A stretch of DNA of 64,000 bases from Sphingopyxis sp. H053 (GTDB lineage: Bacteria > Pseudomonadota > Alphaproteobacteria > Sphingomonadales > Sphingomonadaceae). Shown here one piece after another: positions 55,691 through 64,000 of the stretch. The translations under genes and the position numbers were made by a program. Numbering within the stretch: the stretch's first letter is position 1; each line of letters begins with the position of its first letter. The notes beneath the pieces were generated by a model that was given only the letters and a program-made list of their open reading frames with translations, ran no database searches and had not been told where the DNA came from. The DNA is taken from the NCBI RefSeq assembly GCF_001468225.1, contig NZ_LNRU01000005.1, positions 310,001-374,000 on the forward strand, given 5' to 3'.

Positions 55691-56563
55691 ATGACCATCC
55701 AGACGCTCGAACATAGCGAAACCGCCACCAAATTCTTCGACATCACCCCGCTGCAACCGAGCCTCGGCGCGCTGATCAGCGGTATCGACCTCGCCCAGCC
55801 GCTGGACCGTCCGACCTATGACGCGCTGCGCGCCGCGCTGCTCCGGTACAAGGTGCTGTTTTTCCGCGACCAGAATCTGACGCGCGAGCAGCATATCGCG
55901 CTCGGCGCGGCGTTCGGCGACCTTGAGGAGCATCCGGTCTTTTCGCTTCCCGATTATCCGCAGATCCTGCCGCTGATCTCGCAGGAGCTGAGGGGCAAAT
56001 ATCGCCAGTCGACCGACAGCAACTGGCACGCCGACACCACATTCCGCACCGAACCCTCGGCGGCGTCGATCCTGATCCAGCGCGTTTCGCCCTCGCTGGG
56101 CGGCGATACAGTGTTCGCCAACGCCGTCGCCGCTTATGAAACGCTCGACGAGGAGACGAAGGCGCGGATCGACGGCCTGACCGCGATCCACGATCCCAGC
56201 ATCTTCATCCAGTTCCTCGACACCGAAGAGAAGAAGGAGGCGCTGCGCGCCAGCTTCCCGCCGGTCGAGCATCCCGTCGTGCGCATCCACCCCGAGACGG
56301 GCGAGAAGGTGCTTTACGTCAATTCGGTGTTCACCCGGCATATCGTCGGGCTGCCCGAGGACGAGAGCAAGGCGCTGCTCGCGCGGCTGTTCGACCAGGT
56401 CAAGCGTCCCGAATTCCAGGTGCGGTGGAGCTGGCAGCCCGGATCGATCGCCTTCTGGGACAATCGCGCGACGCAGCATTATGCCGTCCCCGATTATAGC
56501 GAGGCACGCCATATGGAGCGCGTGACGATCGTCGGCGACCGCCCCGTCGGCCCGAACGCTTGA
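55691..56563 (+). CDS. TauD/TfdA-family 2-oxoglutarate-dependent dioxygenase
   Basis: The 290-residue enzyme has the Fe(II) ligands His and Asp in NWHADTTFR and a distal His in RATQHYA. The 2-oxoglutarate Arg follows in ARHMERVTI. The N-terminus has LGALISGIDLAQPLDRPTYDALRAALLRYKVLFFRDQNL. Substrates of close relatives are taurine, alkyl sulfates or sulfonates. The sulfonate-type ABC transporter encoded directly downstream supports sulfur scavenging. ATG 55691 follows GAGGAATTC. Confidence 0.88.
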   Translation: MTIQTLEHSETATKFFDITPLQPSLGALISGIDLAQPLDRPTYDALRAALLRYKVLFFRDQNLTREQHIALGAAFGDLEEHPVFSLPDYPQILPLISQELRGKYRQSTDSNWHADTTFRTEPSAASILIQRVSPSLGGDTVFANAVAAYETLDEETKARIDGLTAIHDPSIFIQFLDTEEKKEALRASFPPVEHPVVRIHPETGEKVLYVNSVFTRHIVGLPEDESKALLARLFDQVKRPEFQVRWSWQPGSIAFWDNRATQHYAVPDYSEARHMERVTIVGDRPVGPNA

Positions 56564-56577
56564 TCTGAATTCAGCAG

Positions 56578-57561
56578 ATGACACTCCCCCTCTCCCCTTT
56601 CCGCACGCTCGTCGCCGGCGCCTTCCTGTCGCTCGCGGCCTGCGGCGGCGCGGTCGACAGCGGCACGACGATCAAGATCGGCGACCAGCTCCACGCGCTC
56701 AAATCCTCGCTCGACGTGTCGGGCGAAGGCCAGCCGGCCGATTACAAGATCGAATGGGCGAATTTCGTCGGCGGGCCGCCGATCATTGCGGCGCAGACCG
56801 GCGGCTCGCTCGATGTCGGCTGGATGGCCGAAACCCCGCTGATCTTCGCGCAGGCCGCGGGCAGCCCGGTGAAGGTCGTCGCCGTGAGCAAGACGGTGGA
56901 CGGCGGCGGCTCGCCCTATGCGCTCGTCGTCAAATCCGACTCGCCGATCCGCAGCATCGCCGATCTCAAGGGCAAGTCGGTGTCGTTCATGAAGGGCACG
57001 GTGCTCCATTATTTCGTCGCGCGGCTGCTCGACAAGCAGGGGTTGTCGCTGAAGGATATCAAGCCGGTGCAGGCGACCGGCTTTGGCACCGGGCTGCTCG
57101 ACAAGGGATCGGCCGACGCGATCACGATCGGCGAACCCTATCTGACGCAGGCGCTCGACGCCGGGAAGGTGCGTGTGCTGGCCAGCGGCGCACCGCCGAA
57201 CACGCCGGGCTTCTTCTATCTGGTGGCGTCCGACAAGGCGCTCGCCGATCCGGTGAAGGCGAAGGCGATCGGCGACCTCGTCGCGCGCGCGGCGCGGGCG
57301 ACGCGCTGGCAGCGTGAGAATCCCGCCAAGGCCGCGCCGGCGCTCGCCAAACGCTACAATGTCGACGCGGCGATCGCGGAAAAGATCATCACGCGCGCGC
57401 CCGCCAGCTATGCGCCGATCAGCGACGCGATCATCGCGGCGCATCAGGACGAGGCCGATCTGTTCTTCAAGGAAGGACTGATCCGCAAAAAGCTCGACGC
57501 GTCGCAAATCTTCGACAAGCGCTACGACGATATCGTCGCCGCGCAGGAGGCGGCGAAGTGA
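56578..57561 (+). CDS. sulfonate/taurine ABC transporter substrate-binding lipoprotein (SsuA-like)
   Basis: The 327-residue protein has a lipobox LAAC (Cys22). The periplasmic-binding fold of the SsuA/TauA/NMT1 class follows: TIKIGDQLHALKSSLDV, FVGGPPIIAAQTGGSLDVGWMAETPLIFAQAAGSPVKVVAV, and SIADLKGKSVSFMKGTVLHYFVARLLDKQGLSLKDI. It binds an organosulfur compound; the exact ligand is unknown. It overlaps the permease gene by four bases (GTGA). Confidence 0.88.
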   Translation: MTLPLSPFRTLVAGAFLSLAACGGAVDSGTTIKIGDQLHALKSSLDVSGEGQPADYKIEWANFVGGPPIIAAQTGGSLDVGWMAETPLIFAQAAGSPVKVVAVSKTVDGGGSPYALVVKSDSPIRSIADLKGKSVSFMKGTVLHYFVARLLDKQGLSLKDIKPVQATGFGTGLLDKGSADAITIGEPYLTQALDAGKVRVLASGAPPNTPGFFYLVASDKALADPVKAKAIGDLVARAARATRWQRENPAKAAPALAKRYNVDAAIAEKIITRAPASYAPISDAIIAAHQDEADLFFKEGLIRKKLDASQIFDKRYDDIVAAQEAAK

Positions 57562-58403
57562 ATGCGCCGACACCGATTGCCCTCGCGGGCGACCCCGGCC
57601 GGCTCGTCCAGCCGGTCGTCCGCAGGGCGGGAACCCGATCCGAACGCTTCTCGTTCGCCCGCCGCGCCACCGGCCCGCTGATCATCGTCGCGCTGTGGGC
57701 GGCCTCGACGAGCGCGGGGTGGATCGACCGGTCGATCCTCCCCTCGCCCGCGGGGCTCGTCGCGGGGTGGCAGCAATTGTGGACCGAACAGGCGCTTGCC
57801 TCACAGATTGCCACCTCGCTCACCCGCGCGCTCGTCGGCGGCGCGGTCGGCATCGTCTTCGGACTGATCCTCGGCACCATCGCGGGCCTGTCGAAACTCG
57901 GCGAGGAAGTGTTCGACGCGTTGCTCCAGATGCTGCGCACCATCCCCTTCCTCGCGCTCGTTCCGCTGTTCATCGTCTGGTTCGGGATCGGCGAGGCGCC
58001 GAAGCTGCTGCTCATCGCGCTCGCGACGATGTTCCCGATGTACCTCAACACCTATGCCGGGGTGCGCAACGTCGACCGCAAGGTGATCGAGGCGATGCGC
58101 AGCTTCGGGCTTGGCGGGCGCCGCCTGATCCTTGAGGTCGTGCTGCCGCTCGCGCTGCCGCAGATCTTCACCGGGCTGCGCTTCGCGCTCGGCGTCTCGG
58201 TGCTCGTGCTGATCGCCGCCGAGCAGATCAACGCCTCGGCCGGGCTCGGCTACCTGCTCAACAGCGCGCAACTGTATCAGCAGGTCGACGTCATCCTCAT
58301 CTGCATCGCCATCTATGCCGTACTCGGCCTCAGCGCCGACCTGATCGTCCGCACGCTCGAACGGCTGTTCATGCCGTGGCGCGCGGGCATCGCCATCCGA
58401 TAG
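57558..58403 (+). CDS. sulfonate-type ABC transporter permease (SsuC-like)
   Basis: The 281-residue permease starts at GTG with GGAGG upstream. It has six predicted membrane helices and the EAA loop MRSFGLGGRRLILEVVLPLALPQIFTGLRFALGVSVL. The N-terminus (about 45 residues) is cytoplasmic. The LLQMLRTIPFLALVPLFIVWFGIGEAPKLLLI segment is typical of SsuC/TauC/NrtB. Confidence 0.92.
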   Translation: MNAPTPIALAGDPGRLVQPVVRRAGTRSERFSFARRATGPLIIVALWAASTSAGWIDRSILPSPAGLVAGWQQLWTEQALASQIATSLTRALVGGAVGIVFGLILGTIAGLSKLGEEVFDALLQMLRTIPFLALVPLFIVWFGIGEAPKLLLIALATMFPMYLNTYAGVRNVDRKVIEAMRSFGLGGRRLILEVVLPLALPQIFTGLRFALGVSVLVLIAAEQINASAGLGYLLNSAQLYQQVDVILICIAIYAVLGLSADLIVRTLERLFMPWRAGIAIR

Positions 58404-58414
58404 GAGACATACCG

Positions 58415-59185
58415 ATGACCGCCGTCCTTTCGATCGATTTCGCCGCCGCCGAGCGCGTCGCCGTCCCTGACTTTTCGCACCGCCCCGTCGCGGTCGAGGT
58501 CGGCGATGTCAGCCGCAATTTCACCGGCAACAGCGTCCTCGATAGCCTGAACCTGACGATCCACAGCGGCGAATTCGTCGCGCTGCTCGGCGCGTCGGGC
58601 AGCGGCAAGACGACCCTGCTGCGCATCCTCGCGGGGCTCGATGCCCCCGATGGCGGCGAAGCGTGGGTGCCCGCGGCGCGTACCGTCGTGTTTCAGGAAC
58701 CGCGGCTCGTCCAGTCGAAGAGCGTGTGGAAGAATGTCGTGATCGGCTTGCCCGGCAAGGCCGCGTCGCGTGAGCGTGCCGTCGCGGCGCTCGCCGAGGT
58801 CGGGCTCGATCATCGCACCGATGCCTGGCCCGCGACGCTCTCCGGCGGCGAGGCGCAGCGTGCGGCGCTCGCGCGCGCGCTGGTGCGCGAGCCTCGCCTG
58901 CTGCTGCTCGACGAGCCTTTCGCGGCGCTCGATGCGCTGACGCGGCTCAAGATGCAGCGGCTGATCGGCGAGCTGTGCCAGGCGCACGGCCCCGCAACGC
59001 TGCTCGTCACGCACGATGTCGAGGAAGCGATCCTGCTCGCCGACCGCATCCTTGTGCTGAAAGAAGGGCGGATCGGTTACGACACGCGCGTCCGCCTGCC
59101 GCACCCGCGCCGTGCGGGCGGCGAGGAATTCGACGCGCTGCGCGATACGCTGCTCGCCGAGCTGGGCGTGCCGCAGGCGCACTAG
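58415..59185 (+). CDS. sulfonate-type ABC transporter ATPase (SsuB-like)
   Basis: The 256-residue ATPase has Walker A LLGASGSGKTTLL, a Q-loop in VVFQEPRLVQSKSVWKNV, signature LSGGEAQRAALARAL, Walker B LLLLDEPFAALDALTR and an H-loop in LLVTHDVEEAILLADR. The EPRLxxxKSVxxNV region is that of the SsuB/TauB family. TAGGAGACATACCG precedes the ATG. It ends the tauD-ssuACB-like operon. Confidence 0.93.
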   Translation: MTAVLSIDFAAAERVAVPDFSHRPVAVEVGDVSRNFTGNSVLDSLNLTIHSGEFVALLGASGSGKTTLLRILAGLDAPDGGEAWVPAARTVVFQEPRLVQSKSVWKNVVIGLPGKAASRERAVAALAEVGLDHRTDAWPATLSGGEAQRAALARALVREPRLLLLDEPFAALDALTRLKMQRLIGELCQAHGPATLLVTHDVEEAILLADRILVLKEGRIGYDTRVRLPHPRRAGGEEFDALRDTLLAELGVPQAH

Positions 59186-59222
59186 CGCCCCGCAATCGAA
59201 CCACAGCAAAGGCTTTGACCAC

Positions 59223-59247
59223 CCCGGCATGCATCGGCATGCTGGGG
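59223..59247 (+). terminator. hairpin between the ssu-like operon and the symporter gene
   Basis: CCCCGGCATGC-ATC-GGCATGCTGGGG gives an 11-bp stem with one G-U pair, about 38 bases after the ATPase stop. There is no T-run after it, so it may be an attenuator or mRNA stabiliser rather than a full terminator. Confidence 0.45.
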
Positions 59248-59265
59248 TCAGGGGGATTTGGACTC

Positions 59266-60522
59266 ATGGTAATTTCGCGCGCACGGGCCTGGGCCACGCG
59301 CATGCCCGGATCGGGCTGGATGATCGTCGCGCTCGTCGTCGGCTTTACGATCGGCACCTTCATTGCGGCGTCCTCGCCCGTGGTCGAGGCGGCGCAGCTG
59401 GTCGGCGGCATCTGGCTCGACGGCCTCCGCATGACGATCGTCCCGCTGATCTTCGCGCTCGTTGCGACCGGCGTCGCCAGCCTCGGCATGGGCGACCATC
59501 ACGAGGCCGCGCGGCTCGGGCGGCGCCTGCCGCTGGTGCTCATTGGCCTGCTGATCGTTTCGGCGGTGATCGGTGCGCTGATGGTCCCGCCGCTGCTCGG
59601 CGCGGTCACCATCGCGCCAGCCGATATCACCGCGCTGCGCAGCCTCTTCCCTGCGCCGCCCGCGCCGGCGGTCCCCGGCGCGGCCGAAACGATGCGCGCG
59701 ATGATCCCGACCAATGTCGTCGCGTCGGCGGCCGAAGGCGCGGTCCTGCCGCTGGTCATCTTCGCCCTCATACTCGGGCTTGCCGTCGGCAAGATCGACC
59801 GCGACCGTGCCGAGGCGGTGATCCAGCCGCTGCGCGGGCTCGCCGACGCGATGATCGTCGTCGTCGGCTGGGTGCTCCGCGTCGCGCCCGTCGGCATCTT
59901 CGCGCTCGCGCTGGCGATCGGCGCGACCGTCGGCACCGCCGTCCTCGCGATCCTCGCCCAATATCTCGCGATCTCGATTGCCGTGACGCTGGTGCTGATC
60001 GTCCTCGGCTATGCCATTGCGCGTTTCGCCGGGGGCATCCCGCTCGGGCGCTTTGCCCGCGCCATGGCGCCGGCACAGGCCATCGCGGCGAGCACCCAAT
60101 CGTCGATCGCGACGCTGCCCGCGATGATGGTGAGCGCCGACCGCATCGGCATCGAGGAACGCAACGCCGCCGCGATCCTGCCGATGGCGGTCGCGACCTT
60201 CAAGATCACCGCACCGTCGAACACGGTGATGATGGCGCTGGCGCTCGCGTGGATGGCGGGGGTCGAAGTCTCGCCGCTGCAGCTCGGGGTGGCCTTGCCG
60301 CTCGCGGTCCTGTCGTCGCTGGCGATCCTCGGCATGCCGGGACAGATCAGCTTTTACGCGTCGGTGGCGCCGACCGCGATCGCAATTGGCGCGCCGATCG
60401 AACTGCTGCCGATATTGCTCGCGATCGACGTCATTCCCGACATGGTCCGCACGGTCGCCAATGTGACGCACGATGTCGCCGCGGCGGCAGCGATCGCACC
60501 GCCCGCCTCAATCGATCAGTAG
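59266..60522 (+). CDS. dicarboxylate/amino-acid:cation symporter (DAACS family)
   Basis: The 418-residue transporter starts at ATG 59266 (GGGGGA upstream). About eight membrane helices and two hairpins are present. The DAACS signatures are a serine-rich hairpin, AIAASTQSSIATLPAMM, and AVATFKITAPSNTVMMALALAW. It imports C4-dicarboxylates or acidic amino acids with sodium or protons. Its end overlaps that of the convergent maleate isomerase gene by seven bases. The pathway next door makes fumarate, so a dicarboxylate substrate is plausible. Confidence 0.85.
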   Translation: MVISRARAWATRMPGSGWMIVALVVGFTIGTFIAASSPVVEAAQLVGGIWLDGLRMTIVPLIFALVATGVASLGMGDHHEAARLGRRLPLVLIGLLIVSAVIGALMVPPLLGAVTIAPADITALRSLFPAPPAPAVPGAAETMRAMIPTNVVASAAEGAVLPLVIFALILGLAVGKIDRDRAEAVIQPLRGLADAMIVVVGWVLRVAPVGIFALALAIGATVGTAVLAILAQYLAISIAVTLVLIVLGYAIARFAGGIPLGRFARAMAPAQAIAASTQSSIATLPAMMVSADRIGIEERNAAAILPMAVATFKITAPSNTVMMALALAWMAGVEVSPLQLGVALPLAVLSSLAILGMPGQISFYASVAPTAIAIGAPIELLPILLAIDVIPDMVRTVANVTHDVAAAAAIAPPASIDQ

Positions 60523-61268
60523 CGGCCGGACAGCAGCGCCCCGGCACCTGGGACTTCGGTCGGCAGCCCCAGGCGTGTCAGCATCTGGTGCGCAGTGCAG
60601 ATCGCCGCCGACACCACGGGCAAGCCGATCGTATCCTCGATTGTCTGCACCGACGGCAGTGACGGCATCTGGACGCACGCCGACAGCACGAGCGCGTCGA
60701 TGCCGGTGAGGTCGAGCTTTTTGTAATGCTCGAGCAGGTTCGCCGGATCCTGCGCCGCGACCTCCAGATTGTCCGGGATTTCAAGGGCAAGCCAGTCGCT
60801 TACCTCGATATCTTCATTCTGAATGTAGGAAACGACCATCTGCGTCAGCGGCTTCATATACGGCGCGACGAGCGCGATGCGCTTCGCCTTCAGCGCCGCC
60901 AGCCCCTCGACCAGCGCACCGGCGCTGGTGACGACAGGTGCAGCGCGGCCATTCTCGACCGTCCGCTGGTGCAGCCGCGCCTCGGACACGCGATGATAAC
61001 CTTCGCCCATGCTCATGATCGCGACGAGGCAGGCATAGCCGAGCACGTCGACCGCGGCGTCGGACAGCTCGAGCGCGCAGCGGTCGGAATCGGCGTCCAT
61101 CGCCGCGAGTTCTTCCTTCGTCACCTTCTTCATCCGCATCCGCGACGAGTGGAAGGTGAAGCGTTCGGGTGCGATGCCCTCGCGCGCGCGAAGCAGCGCC
61201 GGGATCTCGGTCTCCATCGTGACGTTCGAGCTCGGCACGATCTGCCCGATGCGGATGGGGCGTGTCAT
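60516..61268 (-). CDS. maleate cis-trans isomerase (Asp/Glu racemase superfamily)
   Basis: The 250-residue enzyme has RIGQIVPSSNVTMETEIPALLRAR at the N-terminus and the two active-site Cys in VLGYACLVAIMSMG and VLSACVQMPSLPSVQ, with VAPYMKPLTQMVVSYI between them. These match maleate isomerases such as NicE. It turns maleate into fumarate. It is the last gene of the nitrilase-dioxygenase-hydrolase-isomerase operon, ten bases after the hydrolase stop. Confidence 0.9.
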   Translation of the reverse strand: MTRPIRIGQIVPSSNVTMETEIPALLRAREGIAPERFTFHSSRMRMKKVTKEELAAMDADSDRCALELSDAAVDVLGYACLVAIMSMGEGYHRVSEARLHQRTVENGRAAPVVTSAGALVEGLAALKAKRIALVAPYMKPLTQMVVSYIQNEDIEVSDWLALEIPDNLEVAAQDPANLLEHYKKLDLTGIDALVLSACVQMPSLPSVQTIEDTIGLPVVSAAICTAHQMLTRLGLPTEVPGAGALLSGRY

Positions 61269-61278
61269 CTTGGACGCC

Positions 61279-62187
61279 TCAGACCGCGATGATCGGGTTG
61301 CGCAGCGTGCCGACGCCCTCGACGGTGCATTCGACGACGTCGCCCGGCCACATGAACTCTTGCGGCGTCCGCCCCGCACCGACCCCCGCGGGGGTGCCCG
61401 TCGCGATGATGTCGCCGGGTTCGAGCGTCATCACGCTCGAAATATCGGCGATCAACTGGTTGATATTGAACAACATGAAGCGCGTGTTGCTGTTCTGCTT
61501 TTCGACCCCGTTCACATGGGTCAGAATATTGAGATTATGCGGATCGCCGATTTCGTCGGCGGTGACGATGCACGGCCCCATCGGCGCAAAGCTGTCCTGC
61601 CCCTTCGAGACGATCCATTGCCCCGCGCGGCGGCAATCGCGCGCCGACACGTCGTTGATCACGGTGTAACCAAATACATGGTTCAACGCGTCGACTTCGG
61701 CGACACCGCGCGCGGTGCTGCCGATGATCACCGCGAGTTCGGTTTCCCAGTCGAGTTGCTGCGTCACCTTCGCATTGTGGCGGATCGGATCGTTCCACGC
61801 GACGACCGCGGTCGGCGGCTTCGAGAAGATCACCGGCTGCTGCGGCAGCTCGTTCGACGTGTCGAGCGAGCGCGCCGATTCAGCGACATGCTCGGTATAG
61901 TTTAGACCGATTCCGAAGATATTTTTGCGCGGGCGCGGGATCGGCGCGAGCAAGGTCACATTGCCCTCGGGAAGCGAGGTGCCGATCAGGTCGGCGGTGG
62001 TCGCGGCTGCGACAGCTTCCTGCAGGAAGCGCAGCGCGATCGGCCCCAGATCGATGAAATCGAGCATCGTCGAGGGCAGATCCTGCCCGATTGCATCGCC
62101 GAAATATTCGACGTCGATCACGAGGCCGTCGTGGAGAAGGCCGAGCCGCGGTTCGGTCTCGGCCGTGCGATATGTCACGAAGCGCAT
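61279..62187 (-). CDS. fumarylacetoacetate-hydrolase-family enzyme, probable maleylpyruvate/fumarylpyruvate hydrolase
   Basis: The 302-residue protein has the FAH catalytic fold: NIFGIGLNYTEHVAES, PVIFSKPPTAVVAWNDPI, DWETELAVIIG (metal-binding Glu), GYTVINDVSARDCRR and GDIIATGTPAGVG. Family members cleave C-C bonds in ring-fission products. Between a gentisate-type dioxygenase and a maleate isomerase, the best guess is direct hydrolysis of maleylpyruvate to maleate plus pyruvate. ATG 62187 gives MRFVTYRTAE; an in-frame upstream start is less likely. Confidence 0.85.
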   Translation of the reverse strand: MRFVTYRTAETEPRLGLLHDGLVIDVEYFGDAIGQDLPSTMLDFIDLGPIALRFLQEAVAAATTADLIGTSLPEGNVTLLAPIPRPRKNIFGIGLNYTEHVAESARSLDTSNELPQQPVIFSKPPTAVVAWNDPIRHNAKVTQQLDWETELAVIIGSTARGVAEVDALNHVFGYTVINDVSARDCRRAGQWIVSKGQDSFAPMGPCIVTADEIGDPHNLNILTHVNGVEKQNSNTRFMLFNINQLIADISSVMTLEPGDIIATGTPAGVGAGRTPQEFMWPGDVVECTVEGVGTLRNPIIAV

Positions 62188-62209
62188 ATTCTGTCCTGTC
62201 TGCTGCAAA

Positions 62210-63346
62210 TCAGGCGGGTTGGTGGCCGCCATGTTCGGAATAGGCTTCCTCGATCCGGACGCCGAGCGCCTCCATCACGGGGAAATCGTTGAACGAGAAG
62301 AGGAAGGCCTCCTCGGAAGGATCGAGATTGACATGCTCGTGCCACATCCACGCGGGCACGCAGAAAATGTCGTGCGTGCCCCAGTCGAAGCGCTCGCCGC
62401 CGATGATCGAATAGCCGCGCCCGCCCGCGACATTATAGACGACATTGCCGGTGTGCCGGTGCGCCTTGCCGCGAAAGCCGGGCTTCAGCATCTGCATATG
62501 CGCGCCCATCGTCTGGAGCGCCCAGCCGCCGGTCAGCGGGTTCGAATAGCGTAGCATATGCCCATCGAACGGCGTGCCGTCGGACACTTTCGCGAGGTTC
62601 CACAGCGCGTCGCGCGTCGCTTCCCAGCGATAGACCATCACCGGCGAATAGGGCTTGTCCCACGCGCCAATGCCTTCGGGCCGTAGCGACCCGCCGCCAT
62701 AGCTCAGCGGCAGATCGTCGACCGGAAACGCCGCCGTCTGCGCCGGCTGGTCATAAACCGCGTAGAAATTGGTCTCGAGGCTGTTCATCAGCGGGATGTC
62801 GAGGCCGTCCTGCCAGATCGACACCTCGCCCTCCGCGACGACGCCATGGTCGTGCCAGCAGCCGCCGGGCGTTAGCACATAGTCGTTCGCGCCCAAGGTG
62901 ATGTGGTGTCCGTCGACGACGGTATAGGCGCCCTTGCCCTCCATGATGAAGCGGTGCGCCGAGGCCGTGTGCCGGTGCGCGGGCGTGATTTCGCCGGGAC
63001 GCATCGCCTGCATCCCGCTGAACAGCCAGCCGCACACCGCGACATTCTCGCGCCCCGCATCGCTGTCGTTGAGCAGGGTCACGACGCGGCGCCCCGCCTC
63101 TTCGGGCTTCACCAGATCGAGCGCGCGCAGGCACATGGCGCGCATCTCTTCGTAGCGCCACAGCGTCGGGCGATAGCGCGTTTCGGGCTCCCACGGCTCG
63201 ATCGCATTCGCGCGTTTCCAGAAGGCGCCGGCATTTCGCGCCGCAAGCTCTTGATAAAAGGCTTCAAGTTCGGGCGTGTCGGTCACGCGCGCGCGCCCGA
63301 GCACATCGTCGCGCGGATCGATGATCGTGCTATTGCCTGCCATCAT
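62210..63346 (-). CDS. gentisate 1,2-dioxygenase-type bicupin ring-cleavage dioxygenase
   Basis: The 378-residue bicupin has the metal site of the first cupin in ITPAHRHTASAHRFIMEGKGAYTVVDGHHITLGANDYVLTPGGCWHDHG. The second, degenerate cupin has KAHRHTGNVVYNVAGGRGYSIIGG and VPAWMWHEHVNLD. This is the gentisate / 1-hydroxy-2-naphthoate dioxygenase family. It opens the ring of a hydroxybenzoate, yielding maleylpyruvate from gentisate. It starts with a double ATG overlapping the nitrilase stop. Confidence 0.9.
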   Translation of the reverse strand: MMAGNSTIIDPRDDVLGRARVTDTPELEAFYQELAARNAGAFWKRANAIEPWEPETRYRPTLWRYEEMRAMCLRALDLVKPEEAGRRVVTLLNDSDAGRENVAVCGWLFSGMQAMRPGEITPAHRHTASAHRFIMEGKGAYTVVDGHHITLGANDYVLTPGGCWHDHGVVAEGEVSIWQDGLDIPLMNSLETNFYAVYDQPAQTAAFPVDDLPLSYGGGSLRPEGIGAWDKPYSPVMVYRWEATRDALWNLAKVSDGTPFDGHMLRYSNPLTGGWALQTMGAHMQMLKPGFRGKAHRHTGNVVYNVAGGRGYSIIGGERFDWGTHDIFCVPAWMWHEHVNLDPSEEAFLFSFNDFPVMEALGVRIEEAYSEHGGHQPA

Positions 63347-64000
63347 GGCGTCTCCTCGTCGGGATCGACGGCCCGCGGCTCGTCGACAAACAGGGCCGAC
63401 GCGCGGGGAGTCCGGTCGACCGTCAGGTTGAAGATGTCGAAGCGGTTATAGCCGCCGATGATGTCGTGCATCAGCTTGGGGCGGATGCAGTCGCCCAGGT
63501 CGATGTCGGCGTAGACGATGCCTTCGTCGTCGATCAGCGCCTTGCCCACCAGATTGCCGTGCGGGTCGATTACGCCCGAAAAAGCGCTGTTCGGGCGCGA
63601 CAGCAGGTCACGGTTCTGCGGCCGGTCGGCGCTCATCGCGTCGATGATTTCAGGGCTTATCGCCGAGCAGGCGACGATCGTGAACACCTTGCCCTCGAAG
63701 CTGTGCGCGGTCGCGCGGATCTTGATCGCCTCGGCCATATTGTACGACGCCGGCGCGACGGGCAGCGCGATATAATTGGCGACGTGAACCAGCTCGCCCT
63801 GCGACAGCAGCGCGAAGCGCGCGAGCGTGTTGGTGTTCTCGCCGCACGCCAGCGTGCCGAGCGGCCCGACCGGCGTGTCGTAGACACGGATCGAGCTGCC
63901 ATCGCCGCCCGCCCAGGTCAGTTTCTCGGCCCATGTCGGCACGAGCTTGCGGTGCCGCCCGAGCAGCGTCCCGTCGGCGCCGATGATCAGGTTGGTGTTG
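63343..64000 (-). CDS. nitrilase (5' end beyond the window)
   Basis: About 219 C-terminal residues are visible and the frame is open at the right edge. The catalytic Lys lies in GRHRKLVPTWAEKLTWAGGDG and the nucleophile Cys in GTLACGENTNTLARFALLSQGE. Both match aliphatic and arylaceto-nitrilases. The Glu of the triad lies outside the window. It hydrolyses a nitrile to acid plus ammonia. It is the first visible gene of the catabolic operon, overlapping the dioxygenase start by four bases. Confidence 0.9.
   Translation of the reverse strand, partial: NTNLIIGADGTLLGRHRKLVPTWAEKLTWAGGDGSSIRVYDTPVGPLGTLACGENTNTLARFALLSQGELVHVANYIALPVAPASYNMAEAIKIRATAHSFEGKVFTIVACSAISPEIIDAMSADRPQNRDLLSRPNSAFSGVIDPHGNLVGKALIDDEGIVYADIDLGDCIRPKLMHDIIGGYNRFDIFNLTVDRTPRASALFVDEPRAVDPDEETP

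Overview
Organism and overall character. The window is GC-rich, densely coded bacterial chromosome. The gene content points to an alphaproteobacterium of the Sphingomonadales, most like Sphingopyxis: a pyruvate dehydrogenase E1-beta subunit carrying its own lipoyl domain, DUF2794 and DUF4170 proteins, an NDUFS4-like complex I accessory protein, long-form PstC and PstA, and several copies of palindromic repeats typical of sphingomonads. The genus is an inference from gene content and style, not from a search. There is no rRNA operon, no integrase, no complete insertion sequence and no CRISPR array. One tRNA (Val, CAC) and one small SRP RNA are present.

Layout. 1-2060: the tail of an unknown gene, a small secreted NTF2-like protein, a membrane protein and a monooxygenase-like protein. 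2062-3990: a visibly AT-rich two-gene cassette, an ABC-type ATPase plus a DUF4435/TOPRIM-like protein, that looks like a PARIS (AriA-AriB) anti-phage system. It lies directly against the phosphate regulon. 4040-12510: a PHO block with divergent Pho-box-like repeats, pstS-pstC-pstA-pstB-phoU-phoB, a small multidrug-resistance transporter behind a long structured leader, and an OprO/OprP-type porin with its own Pho box. 12644-23084: central metabolism and envelope genes (SDR, cysE, pdhB, pdhA, ftsB, eno), with an XRE/cupin regulator and an S41 protease between ftsB and eno. 23250-25690: a cluster of small envelope or stress proteins. 25750-34250: hrpB, a polyprenyl diphosphate synthase, a chorismate mutase, a GST, and a PepSY / response regulator / histidine kinase set. 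34430-41290: hupB, lon, ybaB, dnaX, ffs, a ferredoxin and a cysteine desulfurase. 41560-47050: a hydrolase, rpiB-glyA-nrdR-trmJ, three tandem copies of a small secreted protein, and a second chorismate mutase. 47260-54997: rpsD, two exported peptidases, agmatine deiminase with N-carbamoylputrescine amidase, a nitrobindin-like protein and a PilZ protein. 55691-59185: a sulfonate-type ABC transporter behind a TauD-family dioxygenase. 59266-64000: a dicarboxylate-type symporter, then an oppositely oriented catabolic operon of nitrilase, gentisate-type dioxygenase, fumarylacetoacetate-hydrolase-family enzyme and maleate isomerase.

How the parts work together. The Pst/PhoU/PhoB block and the porin form a phosphate-starvation response. 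The defence cassette sits upstream of pstS, and one of the two Pho-box-like repeats faces it, so its expression may be tied to phosphate status. The last operon reads as a glutathione-independent gentisate route: ring cleavage to maleylpyruvate, hydrolysis to maleate plus pyruvate, and isomerisation of maleate to fumarate. The ssu/tau block is a sulfur-scavenging unit. Two genes convert agmatine to putrescine.

Most noteworthy: the PARIS-like cassette and its possible Pho control, the unexplained structured leader of the SMR gene, a repeat palindrome read through in frame inside pdhB, and the triplicated CxxxxTGSRLP-type small proteins.
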